Origin: UBA8389 sp964472175
GTDB taxonomy: Bacteria; Bacteroidota; Bacteroidia; Bacteroidales; UBA1402
Assembly: GCA_964472175.1 (NCBI GenBank)
Contig: CAYYJF010000084.1
Coordinates: 1-5,940, forward strand
Reading direction: 5' to 3'
Length of the DNA: 5,940 nt
Shown here: in pieces, positions 1-5,940 of the stretch
Position numbering within the stretch: the stretch's first letter is position 1
How the letters are laid out: each line of letters starts with the position of its first letter
Position numbers and translations under genes: made by a program
The notes under the pieces: generated by a model
Told to the model about the DNA's origin: nothing
Seen by the model: only the letters and a program-made list of their open reading frames with translations
The model's database searches: none

Positions 1-52
1 AGGTTCGTGCAATATCATTTTGAATGGAGCCGGTGAAGAATGCGGTGAATAA
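1..52 (+). other. Possible 3' end of an upstream gene (unidentified)
   Basis: The strong terminator just downstream implies that a + strand transcript ends here, so a gene tail is expected. All three forward frames close early: after 11 residues (stop at 34-36), after 16 residues (stop at 50-52) and after 6 residues (stop at 25-27). The frame ending at 52 reads GSCNIILNGAGEECGE, with two cysteines and glycines, and stops 18 bp before the terminator stem, which makes it the most natural candidate. With so few residues I cannot identify a family or exclude the other frames or an RNA. Confidence 0.2.
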
Positions 53-70
53 TTGAGCAGCTCCATGAGC

Positions 71-109
71 AAACAACGCGAATAACTTCAATTCTTCGCG
101 TTGTTTTTT
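71..109 (+). terminator. Strong rho-independent terminator of the upstream gene
   Basis: A perfect 12-bp inverted repeat pairs 71-82 (AAACAACGCGAA) with 95-106 (TTCGCGTTGTTT) around a 12-base loop. The 3' arm runs into a T tract (104-109) followed by further T-rich sequence. The T run lies on the + strand side, so it ends transcription coming from the left and insulates the next gene. The opposite orientation has no comparable T tract. Confidence 0.85.
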
Positions 110-131
110 CATTTTATTATTTCTTTTGTGT

Positions 132-139
132 TATCTTTG
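132..139 (+). promoter_or_regulatory. Candidate -7 promoter box for the small HTH gene
   Basis: TATCTTTG matches the Bacteroidota -7 consensus TAnnTTTG exactly. It lies 21 bp before the ATG at 161 and just after the upstream terminator, where a promoter is expected. I find no good TTG at the usual -33 spacing (the nearest, at 101-103, is about 28 bp away inside the terminator stem), so the call rests on the -7 box and its position. Confidence 0.45.
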
Positions 140-160
140 TGTATCTTTTACAGCCAAATT

Positions 161-424
161 ATGAATACACAATTGTACAAATACACCGACCGCATCAGGC
201 ATGCGGACAAATTAATCCGACAGGAATCGACGGGTACGCCGAAAGAATTTGCTCAAAAACTAAAAATCAGCGAAAGCTATCTGTACACGTTTTTGGATGA
301 GTTGAAAACGATTGGTCTGCCGCTTAAATACAGCAAAAGGCGGCTGAGTTATGTGTACACGAAACCGGTTCGGATGGTCATTGATATCTTCATTGAAACC
401 CCTGAAAGCCCGGCCACGCGTTAA
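161..424 (+). CDS. Small helix-turn-helix DNA-binding protein (87 aa)
   Basis: This is a short, single-domain protein starting MNTQLYKYTDRIRHADKLIR. Residues about 10-20 form an amphipathic helix. Residues about 24-50 read as a helix-turn-helix (TPKEFAQKLKISESYLYTFL), and the segment KYSKRRLSYVYTK (about 57-69) looks like the wing of a winged helix. The architecture resembles small HTH type-11/DeoR-like domains. In Bacteroidota such lone HTH proteins are common and poorly characterised; no sensor or effector domain is visible here. I chose ATG 161 because the only upstream in-frame alternative is a TTG at 101, which lies inside the terminator stem and would add a hydrophobic, non-homologous leader. 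The gene is flanked by terminators on both sides and so appears to be its own transcription unit. Its target is unknown; there is no evidence that it regulates the efflux operon downstream. Confidence 0.72.
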   Translation: MNTQLYKYTDRIRHADKLIRQESTGTPKEFAQKLKISESYLYTFLDELKTIGLPLKYSKRRLSYVYTKPVRMVIDIFIETPESPATR

Positions 425-443
425 ATATTCAAAAAAAACAAAA

Positions 444-480
444 AATATCGGCTTCACAGAAATCCGATATTGATTTTATT
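444..480 (+). terminator. Probable terminator after the small HTH gene
   Basis: A perfect 8-bp inverted repeat, AATATCGG (444-451) and CCGATATT (464-471), encloses a 12-base loop and is followed by a T-rich stretch (473-480) that is not a pure T run. It begins 19 bp after the stop codon at 422-424. The stem is A/T-rich and the T tract is broken by A, so it is weaker than the terminator at 71-109. An A-rich run at 431-445 lies on its 5' side, so it may also work weakly in the other direction. Confidence 0.55.
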
Positions 481-483
481 CGG

Positions 484-491
484 TAATTTTG
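484..491 (+). promoter_or_regulatory. Candidate -7 promoter box of the efflux operon
   Basis: TAATTTTG followed by C fits the Bacteroidota TAnnTTTG box. It would start transcription at about 496-500, giving a leader of roughly 25-30 bases before the ATG at 526. No clear -33 TTG is present at the usual spacing (the TTG at 470-472 is only 11 bp away), which would fit a weak promoter, but the -7 match could also be chance in A/T-rich DNA. Confidence 0.4.
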
Positions 492-493
492 CA

Positions 494-525
494 AACATTG
501 TTAGGTATTTTAACATTGTTAGGTA
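494..525 (+). promoter_or_regulatory. Tandem 14-bp repeats with internal palindromes: candidate TetR operator
   Basis: The 14-mer AACATTGTTAGGTA occurs twice without mismatch, at 494-507 and 512-525, separated by 4 bases (period 18 bp). Each copy contains the odd-centred palindrome AACA-T-TGTT; in the second copy it extends to TAACA-T-TGTTA (511-521). The pair lies just downstream of the candidate -7 box and the second copy abuts the start codon of the TetR gene. TetR repressors commonly bind palindromic sites next to their own gene, so this is the best operator candidate in the window. Bound protein would cover the expected transcription start and leader. The assignment to this regulator is inference. 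Confidence 0.58.
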
Positions 526-1122
526 ATGGGTTCTCAAGAAAGGAAGTTAAGGGAAAAAGAGGCTTTGAAACAGTCCATGTTGTCGGCTGCAATCAATATT
601 GCCAAAAGCGAGGGATGGCAAGCCGTTACCATCCGAAAAATTGCAGATGCGATAGACTACTCTGCACCCATTGTGTACGAACACTTCACCAACAAAGAAG
701 ATTTGATTGCTGAGATCATTCATCAGGGATACAAGCAAATGCTTGGATCCTTTCGTGAAGTTGTGATTCAAAACATGACTCCGGACGAACTATTGTTGGA
801 GATATCGCTGAAACACTGGGATTTTGCCATGGAAAACAAGGTGTTGTTTCAGTTGATGTTCAGCCTTGAAAGGGAACACCCCAGGGACGATTTCATGAAT
901 GTCTTGACAACCATTCGCAATACATTTGCCAAGACAACCCAAAAGGAAGGTCAAGAGTTGGATTCCATTATATTCAACTGGGTATGTCTGATGAGCGGCA
1001 CCATAACCACATTGATGCTGATAGAAGAAAAAAAACAAAAGCCTCCACACGAGCTCAACATCTCACCCAAAGAACTGTATCGTTCATTCATTCTCCGCTT
1101 TCTAAAAAGCATTCACGACTAA
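526..1122 (+). CDS. TetR/AcrR-family transcriptional repressor, probable local regulator of the efflux operon
   Basis: The 198-residue length is normal for the family. The N-terminal TetR DNA-binding domain occupies about residues 14-60: helix AAINIAKSEGW, then the helix-turn-helix in TIRKIADAIDYSAPIVYEHF (35-54), then the typical TNKEDLIAEII. The C-terminal part (about 80-198) is all-helical, with FQLMFSLEREHPRD at 108-121 resembling the ligand-binding and dimerisation region of TetR proteins that guard efflux pumps; the ligand cannot be predicted. The ATG at 526 is well fixed, because an in-frame TAG at 520-522 blocks any earlier start. There is no Shine-Dalgarno sequence. The gene is first in the operon and ends 25 bp before the TolC gene, so it is probably co-transcribed with the pump genes and autoregulated through the repeats at its start codon. 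The arrangement recalls the bmeR-bmeABC5 type of operon in Bacteroides, but orthology cannot be judged here. Confidence 0.93.
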   Translation: MGSQERKLREKEALKQSMLSAAINIAKSEGWQAVTIRKIADAIDYSAPIVYEHFTNKEDLIAEIIHQGYKQMLGSFREVVIQNMTPDELLLEISLKHWDFAMENKVLFQLMFSLEREHPRDDFMNVLTTIRNTFAKTTQKEGQELDSIIFNWVCLMSGTITTLMLIEEKKQKPPHELNISPKELYRSFILRFLKSIHD

Positions 1123-1147
1123 TTCATACATTAAATATTTCATACTA

Positions 1148-2488
1148 ATGAATCGAAAACCCATTTTATCTGTACTGCTGTCGCTCGCTATTTTTCCGGT
1201 TTTGGCACAAGGATATTCGCTCAATGAATGCATTGATTATGCGTCAAAATCGCATGGATCGATAGTCAATGCCAACCGAGATCTGGAAATTGCCGACAGG
1301 AAAATCAAAGAGACCGTTGGCGGAATGCTGCCTCAAATTGATGGTTCCAGTCAATATACCGACAATTTAAAATTGCAGACCACCATGGTTGATGGTGCCA
1401 TGTTTGGTGCTCCCGGCACGATGAAGGCACTCACTTTTGGGACCAAACACAATTTTGGCGCGTCTGTTCAGCTCAGCCAAAAACTGTTTGACCCGACTTT
1501 CGGCATTGGATTGAAAGCTGCCAAAGTCAGTTTGGATCAATCTCAAACACAGCTTCAACTCACCAAAGAACAGATTGCCTACAACATCAGCGTCTGCTAT
1601 TTTCAAACGCTGGTGATTGACAAACAACGCAAAACGTTGCAATCGACGCTGAAAACTTCAAAAAAGCAGCTGGAAACGACACAGTTGAAATTTGAAACCG
1701 GCACAGGCAAAGAGATTGACGTGGACAAAATCCGGGTTGGCTATAACAATTTGATTTCTCAATTGGAACAAGTGGAGTTGAGCTATACCCAATCGCTCAA
1801 CAATTTGAAATATTATATGGGCATGCCGGTTGAAAATACGATTTCATTAACGGACACCACTTTAATAACATCCTTTCAACCGCTTGACAAGAAAAATGAA
1901 TTGTTTGATCCTGAAAAAAGAAGTGACTTTCAACTGCAAAAAATTGCCATCGAGGCCAATGAGTTGGACAAAAAAAGAAATCAGGTGATGTATTTGCCGA
2001 CTTTGAGCGCTTCCTTATCGTATGGGGTGTCGGCACAAAGAAAGACCTTCAATTATTTTGAGAAAAACCAAAACTGGCCGGATTATTCGGCTTTGGTTTT
2101 CAGCCTGAGGGTTCCCATCTTTGACGGCTTGCAAAAGCATCAACGCATCCAACAATCGAAGCTAAACATTGAAAAGGCCAAAACCAAGCTCGATCAAACC
2201 AAGCAGGCCATCCAACTGGAGCAATCCAATTACGAAAACCAATATCAGACAGCCATCAACAACATTCAGAACGAAAAAAGCAACATGGAACTGGCACAGA
2301 AAGTGTATCAGAAAACTTTGCTTTCGTACGAACAAGGTATGGTTTCAGCCTTTGAACTGATACAGTCTGAAAACTCTTGGAATGAGAGTCTGAACAATTA
2401 TTACGCCAAATTACTCAACGCCTATATTGCCAAAATCAATCTGGAACAATCGAAAGGCAATTTAATCAACTACATTTCAAATAAATAA
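1148..2488 (+). CDS. TolC-family outer-membrane efflux channel protein
   Basis: A 446-residue precursor, the usual size for the family. A Sec signal peptide is visible (MNRKPILSVLLSLAIFPVLA, cleavage near A20/Q21), and the mature protein begins with the SLNECIDYASKS helix typical of TolC-like proteins. The internal duplication of the family can be seen: LPQIDGSSQY (61-70) matches LPTLSASLSY (283-292), and QKLFDPTFGIG (111-121) matches VPIFDGLQKHQ (322-332). These mark the two beta-strand plus long-helix repeats that build the trimeric barrel and periplasmic tunnel. Long Gln/Lys-rich coiled-coil helices run at about 123-222 and 327-440. There is no lipobox cysteine after the signal, unlike lipidated OprM-type channels. 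It exports what the RND pump supplies. It sits directly after the repressor gene and 11 bp before the adaptor gene, so this operon carries its own channel. Confidence 0.93.
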   Translation: MNRKPILSVLLSLAIFPVLAQGYSLNECIDYASKSHGSIVNANRDLEIADRKIKETVGGMLPQIDGSSQYTDNLKLQTTMVDGAMFGAPGTMKALTFGTKHNFGASVQLSQKLFDPTFGIGLKAAKVSLDQSQTQLQLTKEQIAYNISVCYFQTLVIDKQRKTLQSTLKTSKKQLETTQLKFETGTGKEIDVDKIRVGYNNLISQLEQVELSYTQSLNNLKYYMGMPVENTISLTDTTLITSFQPLDKKNELFDPEKRSDFQLQKIAIEANELDKKRNQVMYLPTLSASLSYGVSAQRKTFNYFEKNQNWPDYSALVFSLRVPIFDGLQKHQRIQQSKLNIEKAKTKLDQTKQAIQLEQSNYENQYQTAINNIQNEKSNMELAQKVYQKTLLSYEQGMVSAFELIQSENSWNESLNNYYAKLLNAYIAKINLEQSKGNLINYISNK

Positions 2489-2499
2489 TTTCGAAAACA

Positions 2500-3174
2500 A
2501 TGAAAAAACGAATAACTTCTATATTGATTGTTCTTGCCATCGTTGCCGGTGCCGGATTTCTGTTGAATAAAAGCCATCAAAAAATCAACCAAGGGAAAAA
2601 GAACCTGATATCCTCCGACATCATTGTGAACGTTGAGCCGGTGGGAGAAACATCGACTTCGACCAGTATGAAACTGACTGGTACCATGACGCCTTATACC
2701 GATTTGGTGGTTTCCGCACAAGCAGCCGGACAAATCACTTCCCTTGCTGCAGAACTTGGACAAACCAAGTCAAAGGGCAGCGTGATTGCCACCATCGACA
2801 ATCAATTAAAAATTTATGCAGTCGAAACAGCCGAACTCAATGTTGAAAAACAAAAAAGAGATTTGAAACGTTTTGAGGAGCTTTTCAAAGGTGGAGCCAT
2901 CACCCAACAACAATTGGATGATTCCAAAATGGCCTATACCAATGCGCAAATTCAATGGAAACAAGCCAAAAAGCAATTGGCAGATGCCACCATTACGGCT
3001 CCTTTCAGTGGCATTGTCACNNNNNNNNNNNNNNNNNNNNNNNNNNNNNNNNNNNNNNNNNNNNNNNNNNNNNNNNNNNNNNNNNNNNNNNNNNNNNNNN
3101 NNNNNNNNNNNNNNNNNNNNGGTCAAATCAATTTGATTGACGGTATGGAAGTAAAAAAGGTAAACAACAAGTAA
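2500..3174 (+). CDS. RND efflux membrane-fusion (periplasmic adaptor) protein, interrupted by assembly gap
   Basis: This is the HlyD/AcrA/MdtA-type adaptor that links the pump to TolC. An N-terminal hydrophobic segment (about residues 5-22) is followed by periplasmic sequence; no lipobox Cys is seen, so it is a membrane anchor or cleaved signal rather than a lipoprotein. The first half of the lipoyl domain lies at about 66-100 (VVSAQAAGQITSL, then GSVIATID), an alpha-helical hairpin at about 105-161 (FEELFKGGAITQQQLDDSK is characteristic), and the second lipoyl half begins at DATITAPFSGIV (162-173). The sequence then enters 100 N. After the gap GQINLIDGMEVKKVNNK is the expected extreme C-terminus of the membrane-proximal domain. 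The literal length, 224 residues, is well below the family's usual 340-400: the rest of the lipoyl domain, the beta-barrel and most of the membrane-proximal domain are hidden. The apparent length and the retained frame should not be trusted. It lies 10 bp before the RND gene. Confidence 0.9.
   Translation: MKKRITSILIVLAIVAGAGFLLNKSHQKINQGKKNLISSDIIVNVEPVGETSTSTSMKLTGTMTPYTDLVVSAQAAGQITSLAAELGQTKSKGSVIATIDNQLKIYAVETAELNVEKQKRDLKRFEELFKGGAITQQQLDDSKMAYTNAQIQWKQAKKQLADATITAPFSGIVXXXXXXXXXXXXXXXXXXXXXXXXXXXXXXXXXXGQINLIDGMEVKKVNNK
3021..3120. other. Assembly gap (100 N)
   Basis: Exactly 100 undetermined bases, the conventional length for a scaffold gap of unknown size. It falls inside the adaptor gene. 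Compared with family architecture, about 130-180 residues (roughly 400-550 bp) should lie between TITAPFSGIV and GQINLIDG, so the true gap is probably several times longer than 100 bases. All coordinates downstream are provisional for that reason. Confidence 0.97.
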
Positions 3175-3184
3175 TCAGCACCCT

Positions 3185-5940
3185 ATGTCCATAACAGAAA
3201 TATCCATTAAACGACCGACTCTGGTTGTCGTCGTTTTTGCCATCCTTTCCATTGCGGGAATACTGTCGTACACCAAACTGAAATACGATTTATTGCCCAA
3301 AATTGATGTGCCCATTGTCAGTGTGATGACGGTTTACCCTGGTGCTTCGGCAGCAGATGTTGAAAGTTCTGTCACCAAAAAGCTGGAGGATGCCTTGTCT
3401 TCACTCGAAAATGTGGACAACATGACAGCAACATCCCAAGAAGGTGTTTCCGCCATTGTCATCACGTTGAATGCAGGAACCGACATCGACAAATCCCTGC
3501 AAGATGCGCAAAGAAAGGTCAATTCCGTGATTTTAACGTTGCCCGCCAATGCAAAATCGCCCAGTTTGATGAAGTTCTCGACCGAAGACATACCCGTGCT
3601 TCAAATGGGGGTCACAGCCACCATCCCACAAACAGAACTGTATCAGTTGACGAAAGACCAAATCAAATCGCAAATTTCAAAAGTCGATGGGGTTGGTCAG
3701 GTGACCCTGGTCGGTGGCTCCGAAAGAGAAATCCGCATCAATGTGAACAAACAAAAACTGGAAGGCTACAAATTGACCATGGCCGCTGTTTATGCAGCTA
3801 TGGGAAATGCCAACCTGGAGTTGCCTACTGGAAAAGTGTCCAACAACAACAGTGAATATACGGTGAGACTGGGCGGAAAAATTGCCTCTTTGGAAGAATT
3901 GAAAGACATCACCGTTTACCGAACAGCAACGGGAAGCCTTGTTAAATTGAGCGATGTGGCCGATGTGTATGATGGAACGGCTGAAGTGAAAACCATCAAC
4001 CGCATCAACAATGAGAATTCGATCGGGATCATCATTCAGAAACAAACAGATGCCAACACGGTGGATGTTTGCGAAAAAGTGAAGGAGGAATTGGGCAACA
4101 TTGAAAAGACATACGCATCCAGCCATGTCAAGTTCAACATTTCCTCTGACAGCTCCGTCCACACGCTGGAGTCGGCAAATGCCGTCGTGAAAGACTTGCT
4201 CTTGGCCATCATCCTGGTTGCTGTGGTCATGTTCTTCTTTTTACACAGTGCCAGAAGCTCCCTCATTGTCTTGGTTTCTATTCCTGCATCCATCATTTCG
4301 GTGTTTGCGGCCATGTATATTTTCGACTTTTCACTGAATATGATGACCCTTTTGGCCTTATCACTGGTCATTGGTATTTTGGTGGATGATTCCATTGTGG
4401 TGTTGGAAAATATACACCGGCACATGGATATGGGGAAAAACAGAAAAAAAGCAGCCGTTGAAGGGCGTTCTGAAATTGGTTTCACGGCTGTGGCCATCAC
4501 CCTGGTCGATGTGGTGGTCTTTGTTCCCATGGCCTTGGTAACAGGAATGATTGGAAACATGCTGCGGGAATTTTCACTGGTCATCGTGTTTTCAACACTG
4601 ATGAGTTTGTTTGTATCCTTCACCATTACCCCACTGTTGGCCGCAACGTTCAGCAAAAAAGAGCATTTCACCCGCAACACCTTTATGGGCCGGTTGGCTT
4701 TGGATTTTGAAAGCTTATTCAATAAAATCATTGCCATATATGAACGGATTCTGACATGGAGTTTGGGTCACAGAAAAGCCATTTACGGCATTGCTGCAAC
4801 CTTGCTTATTGGTTCCATTTCATTGGTTCCGCTTGGTTTCATCGGTTTTGAGTTTATGCCTTCAGGTGACAAGGGTGAATTGTCGGTCAAATTGGAAACA
4901 GACCAGCAAAACAGCTTGTACCAAACAAACTTGCTGACCCAAAAGGTAGAAAAAATGCTGTTTGACAACCCCGATGTGGTCAAGGTGGCAACCCGTGTTG
5001 GGTATTCTTCCTCCGGCATGTCCGGCAGCAATGAAGCCAACAAGAGTGAAATCAACGTCAAGCTTGTCGATAAAAAAGAGCGCACTTTGAATACCGTGGA
5101 ATATGCGGCAAAAATACAGAATGAGATCATGACCATTCCGGGCATCCGGGCGACAGTTTCTTCGGCCAGCACGAATGGGATGAACACGGATGCGCCCATT
5201 CAGGTGTTGCTGCGTGGCAACAACATGAACGAATTGTACGCAAGTGCAGACAGCGTCATCCGTTTGATCAAGCAAGTACCGGGCACCATCAATGTCAAAC
5301 TGTCTGTTGAAAAGAGCAAACCGGAAATGCGCATCGTGTTGGACAGAACCAAGATGGCACAATTGGGATTGTCGGTATATGAGGTAGCCAACACCTTGAG
5401 ACTGGGTTATGCAGGAAGTACGGATTTGAAATTTTCGGAAAAATCGGAGGAATATGACATCAACCTGCAGTTTGACGAACTCAACCGGAGAAGCATTGAT
5501 GACGTTCAATCGTTGAGTTTCACCAACAACAAAGGTCAAAACATTGAATTGCTGAGCTTTGCCCGCGTGGAACAAACCCTGGGGCCATCCCGATTGGAAC
5601 GTTACGACCGCATTTCAAGTTTGACGGTGAAGGCCGGCGTGGTGGGAAGACCGACCGGAACAGTGGGTTCAGAAATTCAGGAAGCAATTGAAACCAACAT
5701 GCACAACCCCAATGTGGAATTTAAATACCTGGGGCAGATGAAACAACAGGCTGATGCTTTCAGTAGTCTTGGAATTGCCATTCTGTTGGCATTGGTTTTG
5801 GTGTATTTGGTCATGGTGGCCTTGTACAATTCCTACCTGTATCCGTTTGTGGTGCTCTTCTCCATTCCGATGGCCGTGATTGGTGCCTTCCTCGCACTTG
5901 GGTTGACCGGAAATCTGATGAACTTCTTCGCCATGATTGG
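3185..5940 (+). CDS. RND-family efflux pump permease (AcrB/MdtB-like, HAE1 type), 3' end beyond window
   Basis: The open frame runs from ATG 3185 to the right edge: 918 complete codons and no stop. It is the proton-driven inner-membrane pump of the tripartite complex. The start MSITEISIKRPTLVVVVFAI gives TM1 (about 11-30). A large periplasmic porter/docking loop follows (31-333), then TM2-TM6 (about 336-490). TM4 carries the proton-relay pair in LVDDSIVVLEN (Asp401-Asp402, equivalent to AcrB Asp407/408). TM5 includes TLVDVVVFVPMALVTGMIG. TM7 is at about 533-554, followed by FMPSGDKGEL (557-566), the usual opening of the second periplasmic loop, then TM8 (about 859-880) and TM9 (884-908). The window ends at GNLMNFFAMIG, the entry to TM10, so the partner lysine and TM10-12 (about 100-130 residues) are outside. 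The Asp-Asp pair and neutral TM4 context fit drug/amphiphile pumps rather than heavy-metal pumps; the substrate is unknown. The frame is intact throughout. The start lies 10 bp after the adaptor stop. Confidence 0.95.
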   Translation, partial: MSITEISIKRPTLVVVVFAILSIAGILSYTKLKYDLLPKIDVPIVSVMTVYPGASAADVESSVTKKLEDALSSLENVDNMTATSQEGVSAIVITLNAGTDIDKSLQDAQRKVNSVILTLPANAKSPSLMKFSTEDIPVLQMGVTATIPQTELYQLTKDQIKSQISKVDGVGQVTLVGGSEREIRINVNKQKLEGYKLTMAAVYAAMGNANLELPTGKVSNNNSEYTVRLGGKIASLEELKDITVYRTATGSLVKLSDVADVYDGTAEVKTINRINNENSIGIIIQKQTDANTVDVCEKVKEELGNIEKTYASSHVKFNISSDSSVHTLESANAVVKDLLLAIILVAVVMFFFLHSARSSLIVLVSIPASIISVFAAMYIFDFSLNMMTLLALSLVIGILVDDSIVVLENIHRHMDMGKNRKKAAVEGRSEIGFTAVAITLVDVVVFVPMALVTGMIGNMLREFSLVIVFSTLMSLFVSFTITPLLAATFSKKEHFTRNTFMGRLALDFESLFNKIIAIYERILTWSLGHRKAIYGIAATLLIGSISLVPLGFIGFEFMPSGDKGELSVKLETDQQNSLYQTNLLTQKVEKMLFDNPDVVKVATRVGYSSSGMSGSNEANKSEINVKLVDKKERTLNTVEYAAKIQNEIMTIPGIRATVSSASTNGMNTDAPIQVLLRGNNMNELYASADSVIRLIKQVPGTINVKLSVEKSKPEMRIVLDRTKMAQLGLSVYEVANTLRLGYAGSTDLKFSEKSEEYDINLQFDELNRRSIDDVQSLSFTNNKGQNIELLSFARVEQTLGPSRLERYDRISSLTVKAGVVGRPTGTVGSEIQEAIETNMHNPNVEFKYLGQMKQQADAFSSLGIAILLALVLVYLVMVALYNSYLYPFVVLFSIPMAVIGAFLALGLTGNLMNFFAMI

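Noticed and set aside
101..160. TTG-initiated N-terminal extension of the small HTH protein
   Set aside because: The TTG lies inside the 3' arm of the terminator stem (95-106) and the extension would run through the T tract and the candidate -7 box. ATG 161 gives a compact HTH protein.
260..457. 65-residue - strand open frame opposite the small HTH gene
   Set aside because: It starts inside the A-rich and terminator region and mirrors the HTH coding frame. It has no promoter and no recognisable motif.
489..713. Open frame overlapping the start of the TetR gene in another frame
   Set aside because: It overlaps the clearly recognisable TetR DNA-binding domain, has no similarity I recognise, and begins within the repeat/operator region.
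2168..2174. Further copies of AACATTG inside the channel gene (and a similar one near 4098 in the pump gene)
   Set aside because: They lack the TGTT half of the palindrome and the GGTA tail, lie within coding sequence, and are short enough to occur by chance.
2169..2360. 63-residue + strand open frame inside the TolC-type gene
   Set aside because: It is a frame-shifted reading of the second long-helix region of the channel, rich in Lys, Pro and Thr as expected from the A-rich coiled-coil codons.
3021..3174. A naturally truncated or minimal adaptor protein
   Set aside because: The sequence break coincides with exactly 100 N, so the short length is best explained by missing data.
3677..5575. 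Several long open frames on the - strand (3677-4162, 4036-4737, 4783-5199, 4862-5575)
   Set aside because: They lie opposite the unmistakable RND pump frame, overlap one another, and their translations resemble no family. They are antisense shadows of the pump's codon usage.
1..5940. CRISPR arrays, insertion sequences, tRNA/rRNA genes
   Set aside because: I found no regularly spaced repeat array, no transposase or terminal inverted repeats, and no tRNA- or rRNA-like sequence. The only notable short repeat is the two-copy 14-mer at 494-525.

Overview
The window looks like Bacteroidota (Bacteroidetes) chromosomal DNA. The signs are Bacteroidota-style promoter boxes (TAnnTTTG) in front of two genes, no Shine-Dalgarno sequence before any of the starts, A/T-rich short intergenic gaps, and protein sequences of the type common in that phylum. 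I cannot narrow it below phylum. A run of exactly 100 N (3021-3120) shows it comes from a scaffolded draft or metagenome assembly.

Layout. Positions 1-60 hold the end of something upstream, closed by a strong intrinsic terminator (71-109). Next comes a small stand-alone gene for an 87-residue helix-turn-helix protein (161-424), followed by a second, weaker hairpin terminator. From about 484 to beyond the right edge is one tightly packed operon on the + strand: a TetR-family repressor (526-1122), a TolC-type outer-membrane channel (1148-2488), a periplasmic membrane-fusion/adaptor protein (2500-3174, interrupted by the assembly gap) and an RND inner-membrane pump (3185 to past 5940, with 918 complete codons visible). 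The gaps between these genes are only 25, 11 and 10 bp.

How it works. The pump takes up substrates from the periplasm or inner membrane using the proton gradient. The adaptor joins pump to channel, and the TolC protein carries the substrate out through the outer membrane. The TetR protein is most likely the local repressor and ligand sensor. The most informative non-coding element is a perfect 14-bp direct repeat with an 18-bp period, placed between a candidate -7 box and the repressor's start codon and touching the ATG. Each copy contains a small palindrome, so the pair is the best candidate for the operator through which the repressor controls itself and the whole efflux operon.

I see no novel system. 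The gene set is a recognisable multidrug/toxic-compound efflux operon. The points worth a second look are the tandem operator, the adaptor gene hidden by the gap, and the small HTH gene with an unidentified coding tail before it.
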